In this document: one piece after another, positions 59,977-64,000 of the stretch
Layout: every line of letters begins with the position of its first letter
Numbering within the stretch: the stretch's first letter is position 1
Source of the DNA: Naumovozyma dairenensis CBS 421
Lineage: Eukaryota; Ascomycota; Saccharomycetes; Saccharomycetales; Saccharomycetaceae
DNA length: 64,000 nucleotides
Assembly: GCF_000227115.2 (NCBI RefSeq)
Contig: NC_016487.1
Location: 124,001 to 188,000, forward strand
Direction: 5' to 3'
Notes under the pieces: generated by a model
What the model was told of the DNA's origin: nothing
The model's input: only the letters and a program-made list of their open reading frames with translations
Database searches by the model: none
Position numbers and translations under genes: made by a program

Positions 59977-60963
59977 ATGTCTTTAAAAGCGATACTCTCA
60001 TCGATCAAGAAGACACTGCTTGGAACAACACCGACGACGAATGAGGTTATAAGAAAGATCCCTAAACGTAGAGTAGCCATAATGTTAGGTTATCGAGGAA
60101 CAGGATATTATGGAATGCAATATAATCCTCCCAGAGAAACTATAGAGTCTACATTATTCAATGCCTTGGTTTCTGTAGATGCGATATCTGAAAAAAATTC
60201 ATTGGATATAAGTAAGAATGGATTAATGAGAACCGCAAGGACAGATAAAGGAGTCCATGCTGCTGGTAATTTGATATCTTTGAAGGTTCTTATGAAGGAT
60301 CCAAACACTTTAAATGAATTGAAAACTAAACTTAACGGTGTGCTATCAGAATCTGGATCTGGATTAAAAATCTGGGATATTAGAAGAATAAATAAATCCT
60401 TTAATTGTAGGAAAGTTTGTAGCTCTCGATGGTATGAATACTTGCTACCTGCTTGTGTATTGGACAATACTGTAACGAGGGGTCCTTTGAATTTGGATAT
60501 TTTGAAAAAATATAGAGTTTCTGATACAATACTTAATAAATTTCAAAATGTATCAAATCAGTATATCGGATCACATAACTTTCATAATTTCACAGTGAAG
60601 AAAACGTCCACAGACTTATCTTGTAAAAGATATGTTAAAAAAATTATAATCGCTCCACTTGTGGATATGAATAATATAGAATGGATATCAGTTAGATTGC
60701 ACGGCCAATCATTCATGATGAATCAGATCAGAAAAATGTTATCTTTAGCAATATATTTGACACGGTACGATTATCCTTCATCTACAGTAAACTCACTTTT
60801 CGCTACAGATATAAAAGTGTACATTCCTAACGCACCTGCTTCAGGATTACTTCTTGATTTCCCCATATTCGATGCATACAATGAAAAATTAATCAAACTC
60901 GGATACTCACCTATCGAATTCAACCAATATAGAAAGAAAATGAATGATTTCAAAAAAAAATAA
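59977..60963 (+). CDS. PUS2: tRNA pseudouridine synthase Pus2, ending at a homopolymer stop
   Basis: Pus2 is a TruA-family enzyme that makes pseudouridine at positions 27 and 28 of mitochondrial tRNAs. The catalytic Asp is D90 in RTARTDKGVHAAGN. Other family segments are LGYRGTGYYGMQYNPPRETI, HNFHNFTV and LHGQSFMMNQIRKML. The annotated frame stops after 328 residues (S. cerevisiae Pus2 370) at TTC-A9-TAA, with A9 at 60952-60960. Reading one extra A continues for 55 codons to 61127, beginning IIYPEIYNH, which matches the family's C-terminal IYPxI motif. The gene is therefore either frameshifted, recoded, or mis-sequenced at this run. Position matches YGL063W. The first Met is used. Confidence 0.9.
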   Translation: MSLKAILSSIKKTLLGTTPTTNEVIRKIPKRRVAIMLGYRGTGYYGMQYNPPRETIESTLFNALVSVDAISEKNSLDISKNGLMRTARTDKGVHAAGNLISLKVLMKDPNTLNELKTKLNGVLSESGSGLKIWDIRRINKSFNCRKVCSSRWYEYLLPACVLDNTVTRGPLNLDILKKYRVSDTILNKFQNVSNQYIGSHNFHNFTVKKTSTDLSCKRYVKKIIIAPLVDMNNIEWISVRLHGQSFMMNQIRKMLSLAIYLTRYDYPSSTVNSLFATDIKVYIPNAPASGLLLDFPIFDAYNEKLIKLGYSPIEFNQYRKKMNDFKKK

Positions 60964-61127
60964 TATATCCAGAAATATATAACCATATGTCAGAGTTCGT
61001 TCAATTCAATTCATATATGGATCTTTTGCCTGAGAAAATAAGACAAATTCGAAGTGAAAAGGGCAAGAAAGAACTTCCGAATCAATCAGATATCATTCTT
61101 CAAGAATTTTTGAAAAGAACATTGTAA
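60952..61127 (+). other. Out-of-frame C-terminal part of PUS2 after an A9 run
   Basis: Following the A9 run the -1 frame stays open to a TAA at 61125-61127. It encodes IIYPEIYNH, then a 46-residue stretch starting MSEFVQFNSYMDLLPEKIRQ. The internal ATG at 60987 makes it look like a separate small gene, but the conserved IYPxI motif lies before that ATG, so it belongs to PUS2. Confidence 0.75.
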
Positions 61128-61469
61128 ATAATAATATTTTTATAGATATTTTGTAAATAATGTACATTAACTACCTTGCGTAGATGAATATTTAGGCTTA
61201 TTCTGCTCGTTATTCTTTCCCTTCCTTATGAGGTATCCTTCAATAGTTTTGTAACGCGTTGCTTTGCAAGATATAGTTTTGTTTTGTTATTTGAAAATAC
61301 AAAACTTAAATGAGGAAATATTGTCTGCTCCCTTTGCTTTAGAAAGAGCTCTATAAATAAGGTATAGAGAAGTAGCTAGATAAGAGGGAGACTAAACCAT
61401 CACGAATAATCGTTTCTAAGGTGACTTATTGCCCTTTTGAAAACTAGCAACTGTTAAAGATTACAAAAT
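60964..61469. other. Spacer PUS2 - RSM23 (synteny junction)
   Basis: The first 164 bp hold the out-of-frame PUS2 tail. The rest is the RSM23 promoter, with an MCB-like ACGCGT at 61254-61259. This is a second synteny break relative to S. cerevisiae; no repeat marks it. Confidence 0.55.
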
Positions 61470-62819
61470 ATGATCAATACTCAAATAAGAAAACTATCGG
61501 TGACCGCTATAGCGAAAGCAGGTCCACCTCCAAAGGGTAAAGCACAAGGTTTCTCGAGGAAAACGACTGGTAGCAGTAGTGGTAGCAGCAACAGTAAAAG
61601 ACCGGCTCCAAAAAGAATAGGATCAGGAACATTATATAAGAAATGGATTGATACGATTCATACCGCTGGTTTCAATAAGAATGCAGAAGCCGTGGAATTG
61701 CCAATATTCCAAACAAAGAAATTAGATTCTTATTTGAATACTGTAGTCTCCTATTCCAATGACCAATATAAAGCATTGACACATTTAGGTGCCTTCAAGA
61801 AAAATCAATACAATGAATTATTTCCAAAACCTATATCATTAATAAGGAAGGACTCCACTGAAAAGTTTATTAATCTTTTGAAAGAATCGAAAGACAGGAA
61901 ATATATCCTTACGGGAGAACCTGGTGTTGGCAAGAGCGTACTATTATCTCAAGTACAAGCCTCTGCTGTCGATAACAATATAATATCCGTTCATATATCT
62001 TACCCTGAATTATTCTTAAATGGTTCGAATAGCTACTTCTATGAGGAATCTTCGAACTTATACATTCAACCAATGTATCTGAAAAAACTCATAAGGAAAA
62101 TATTGAAAGGTAATGACCCTAAGCTATTCCAGTCATTAAAATTGAAAAATAGCTATAAACTATCGAATGCAAGCCCTAAAGACGCTTTGAGTCGTCCCTT
62201 CGTCACTTTACATCCAGCTAAAAACAGTCTGTTTGATTTGTTGAATTTAAAGACACAACCACGTCATTTAGGTGAACAGTTCTCTGCTATAATTAGCGAA
62301 TTAACTTTACAAGACACTACTCCAATTTACTTTACGGTAGACAATTTCTCCAGAATCTTAACGGGTGCATTCTCAAATTATAGAAATGTAGAAAATAAAC
62401 AGATATATTTATTGGATTTACAATTAGGGAAAATTATCATGGATATTGTTTCTGGCACTGTTTCCTTTGCCAACCCTAAAAGTGCCGTTATATTGAGCAT
62501 TTCAGGTGTAGATAGAACCAATAGAACATTACCTATAGCCCTCAATAAATTGCCCCATGATCCTTATATTACAAGATATCATTATGAACCTAAATTCGCA
62601 GAGTTATTACAAAAAGGTGGTGTAAAGGAGTTTCAAGTAAGTAAATTGAATAAAGATGAAGTACGGATATTGTTAGACTTTTATTTGAAATCAAAGATTG
62701 TGTTAAATAGAGATGTCGACAACAAATCATTAGAAGAATTAACTGATGAAAAATATTTTCTAAGTGGCAATGGGAATCCAAGGGAGTTGTTAAAAAGTGT
62801 TGTGTTGCAACATAGATGA
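61470..62819 (+). CDS. RSM23: Mitochondrial small-subunit ribosomal protein mS29 (Rsm23, DAP3 homologue)
   Basis: Rsm23 is the GTP-binding mS29 protein of the mitochondrial small ribosomal subunit, homologous to human DAP3. The 449 residues compare with 450 in S. cerevisiae. The N-terminus ([18 protein letters not shown]) is a presequence. The P-loop is [15 protein letters not shown] (about 147-161), followed by an AAA-like region with [15 protein letters not shown] as the Walker B candidate. The C-terminal [15 protein letters not shown] is typical of the family. It is convergent with CEG1, as YGL129C is with YGL130W. Confidence 0.95.
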   Translation: MINTQIRKLSVTAIAKAGPPPKGKAQGFSRKTTGSSSGSSNSKRPAPKRIGSGTLYKKWIDTIHTAGFNKNAEAVELPIFQTKKLDSYLNTVVSYSNDQYKALTHLGAFKKNQYNELFPKPISLIRKDSTEKFINLLKESKDRKYILTGEPGVGKSVLLSQVQASAVDNNIISVHISYPELFLNGSNSYFYEESSNLYIQPMYLKKLIRKILKGNDPKLFQSLKLKNSYKLSNASPKDALSRPFVTLHPAKNSLFDLLNLKTQPRHLGEQFSAIISELTLQDTTPIYFTVDNFSRILTGAFSNYRNVENKQIYLLDLQLGKIIMDIVSGTVSFANPKSAVILSISGVDRTNRTLPIALNKLPHDPYITRYHYEPKFAELLQKGGVKEFQVSKLNKDEVRILLDFYLKSKIVLNRDVDNKSLEELTDEKYFLSGNGNPRELLKSVVLQHR

Positions 62820-63082
62820 AAGTAGGGAGAACTAGACCCATACAGTATCCCACTGTTAAAGTAAAATACTCGACCGAATAAATAATCTTGTATATAATCT
62901 AGATATTCTAAACATATAAAAAAAACAATTCTGTCTTGCTGTTGAAGCAACGAATTTGTTGACACTGAAAATGATCTTAGTGTTTTCTTGAAACAACTAC
63001 GATTACTTTTTCTCTTTGAATATATCACAGCATTTATTAACTTATATTATGTAAGAAATATTGTTCGTAGTCTACTTTTTGA

Positions 63083-64000
63083 CTAATCAGACCAATCGCC
63101 TTCATCGACATATTTTGGTGCTTCGTCAGCAGTAGGCCTTGCAACAGCTACCGCTGGCTGAGACCAGGTAGAATTCCCATTCGATGCATTTCTAGATGTC
63201 TCCGCTTTGTGTCTATGTCTCTCATCCCAAGCAGATTTAATTCGAGGGACAACATCTCCCAAATCCTCTATTGTAACGGAATCATTGATACTCTCTAGAA
63301 CTTTTTGAACGACCGAAGTATGGTTACCGTTCAATTTATCATCTCTAAATCTCAACATTATCCATTGTCCTGTTTCTTGATCTTTCGTACATTCTACAAT
63401 TCTACCATTCAAAGGTTCCTCCATATTCTTTAACTCTTGCCAATGCTCATCACTTATATTCAGTTCAGCAAATTTCTTATAAGTTCTTTCCAATAAATCA
63501 AGTTCTTTCTTACTAAACGGTTCATCAAAATGTTCCAATCTCGTGTTAACATCAGCTCCACCTAACCATACGTGTAATTGGAAAGTCGGCTTAACATCAT
63601 AATTATAGTACCATCTGTTGGGATCCTTCTTAGGTAAAGATGGATCTTCGACCATAGGAATATCCAGAATCAATTTGAAGTCGACTGAGTTTTCCTCTTC
63701 TGGTTTCCATTTCAATAGATTAGAATCTTTCCCACCTAATTGATAAGGCAAAGATATAGGTGTGAAAATAAGACCATCTGACATATGCGGTAACTTATCC
63801 AACGAGTCAGCCACTCGCATCAATCTATAACTAAAATCCATACGTTTGGGCGATATTTTAAACGGAAATGTTCTACAATAGTCTTGTTCATAATACTTTC
63901 TTAATTCGAAATATGGCATATAGAATTCATTATTCAAATGACCCAACCGCTTATCTGTTGGAGATTGCACCAAAGATCTACCATTAATTGCCAAACAATC
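63083..64000 (-). CDS. CEG1: mRNA capping enzyme guanylyltransferase, C-terminal part (5' end outside window)
   Basis: Ceg1 transfers GMP to the 5' diphosphate end of new mRNAs and works with the triphosphatase Cet1. The last 305 residues are present. The frame is open to the window edge and begins DCLAINGRSLVQSP, so any start taken at 63994 (a TTG) is artefactual. Motifs visible are IIIa (DCLAINGR), IV (SDGLIFTP), V (NLLKWKP) and VI (WIMLRFRDDKLNGNH). The catalytic KxDG lysine lies outside the window. The C-terminal tail (RHRHKAETSRN onward) is polar and disordered. Confidence 0.96.
   Translation of the reverse strand, partial: DCLAINGRSLVQSPTDKRLGHLNNEFYMPYFELRKYYEQDYCRTFPFKISPKRMDFSYRLMRVADSLDKLPHMSDGLIFTPISLPYQLGGKDSNLLKWKPEEENSVDFKLILDIPMVEDPSLPKKDPNRWYYNYDVKPTFQLHVWLGGADVNTRLEHFDEPFSKKELDLLERTYKKFAELNISDEHWQELKNMEEPLNGRIVECTKDQETGQWIMLRFRDDKLNGNHTSVVQKVLESINDSVTIEDLGDVVPRIKSAWDERHRHKAETSRNASNGNSTWSQPAVAVARPTADEAPKYVDEGDWSD

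Noticed and set aside
60987..61127. A separate 46-codon small gene downstream of PUS2
   Set aside because: The open frame extends upstream through the conserved IYPxI motif to the A9 run, so it is the PUS2 C-terminus and not an independent gene.
63083..63994. CEG1 beginning with Met at 63994
   Set aside because: The codon there is TTG and the conserved frame runs past the window edge, so the gene is partial.
1..64000. tRNA genes or a centromere
   Set aside because: I looked in the spacers for B-box GTTCRANNC with a plausible cloverleaf and for CDEI/CDEIII-like elements. CACGTG sites occur but without an adjacent AT-rich CDEII and CCGAA core.

Overview
The window is nuclear chromosomal DNA of a budding yeast from the post-whole-genome-duplication Saccharomycetaceae. 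The evidence is the gene content and order, yeast-type introns (GTATGT 5' sites, TACTAAC branch points), AT-rich spacers, CTG read as leucine in conserved proteins, and many homopolymeric Q/N/D/S tracts. The style (long spacers, abundant microsatellites, long N/Q tracts) suits the Naumovozyma/Kazachstania group, but I cannot fix the species from sequence alone.

Block 1 (1-45178) follows the S. cerevisiae chromosome XIII segment YMR207C to YMR190C in reverse and almost gene for gene: ACC1/HFA1 (partial), YMR206W-like, PFK2, INP1, TOM40, ERG2, RAD14, ROT1, CIK1, VTI1, YMR196W, ICY1, CMC4, RPL36, MRPL24, GYL1, SPG5, SGS1. There are two departures. CLN1 (YMR199W) is missing between ROT1 and CIK1. 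A full GAL4 gene lies between SPG5 and SGS1, whereas S. cerevisiae keeps GAL4 on the sister (YPL) chromosome beside GYP5. The window therefore shows a different resolution of duplicate loss after genome duplication.

Block 2 (45555-60963) follows YGL067W to YGL063W: NPY1, SGF73, ALG2, MRH4, PUS2. It is interrupted between MRH4 and PUS2 by a lineage-specific GPI-anchored adhesin with a 3.2 kb upstream spacer. Block 3 (61470-64000) holds RSM23 and CEG1 (partial), matching YGL129C-YGL130W. The joins at about 45.2-45.5 kb and 61.0-61.5 kb are synteny breaks relative to S. cerevisiae.

The genes are mostly housekeeping: glycolysis (PFK2), sterol synthesis (ERG2), mitochondrial import and translation (TOM40, CMC4, MRPL24, RSM23, MRH4), DNA repair (RAD14, SGS1), secretion and glycosylation (VTI1, GYL1, ROT1, ALG2), and chromatin and transcription (SGF73, GAL4, CEG1). 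Two genes have spliceosomal introns (CMC4 and RPL36); both were rebuilt here from splice signals. No tRNA, rRNA, CRISPR array or intact transposon was seen.

The most notable observations are: (i) PUS2 stops directly after an A9 run, while the conserved C-terminus of the family continues in the -1 frame for 55 more codons; (ii) GAL4 sits on the alternative duplicate track with a well-matched Mig1 site in its promoter; (iii) GYL1 lacks both catalytic fingers of the TBC domain; (iv) a candidate snR11-like H/ACA RNA lies in an oversized convergent spacer; (v) a 70-codon ORF overlaps the MRPL24 start.
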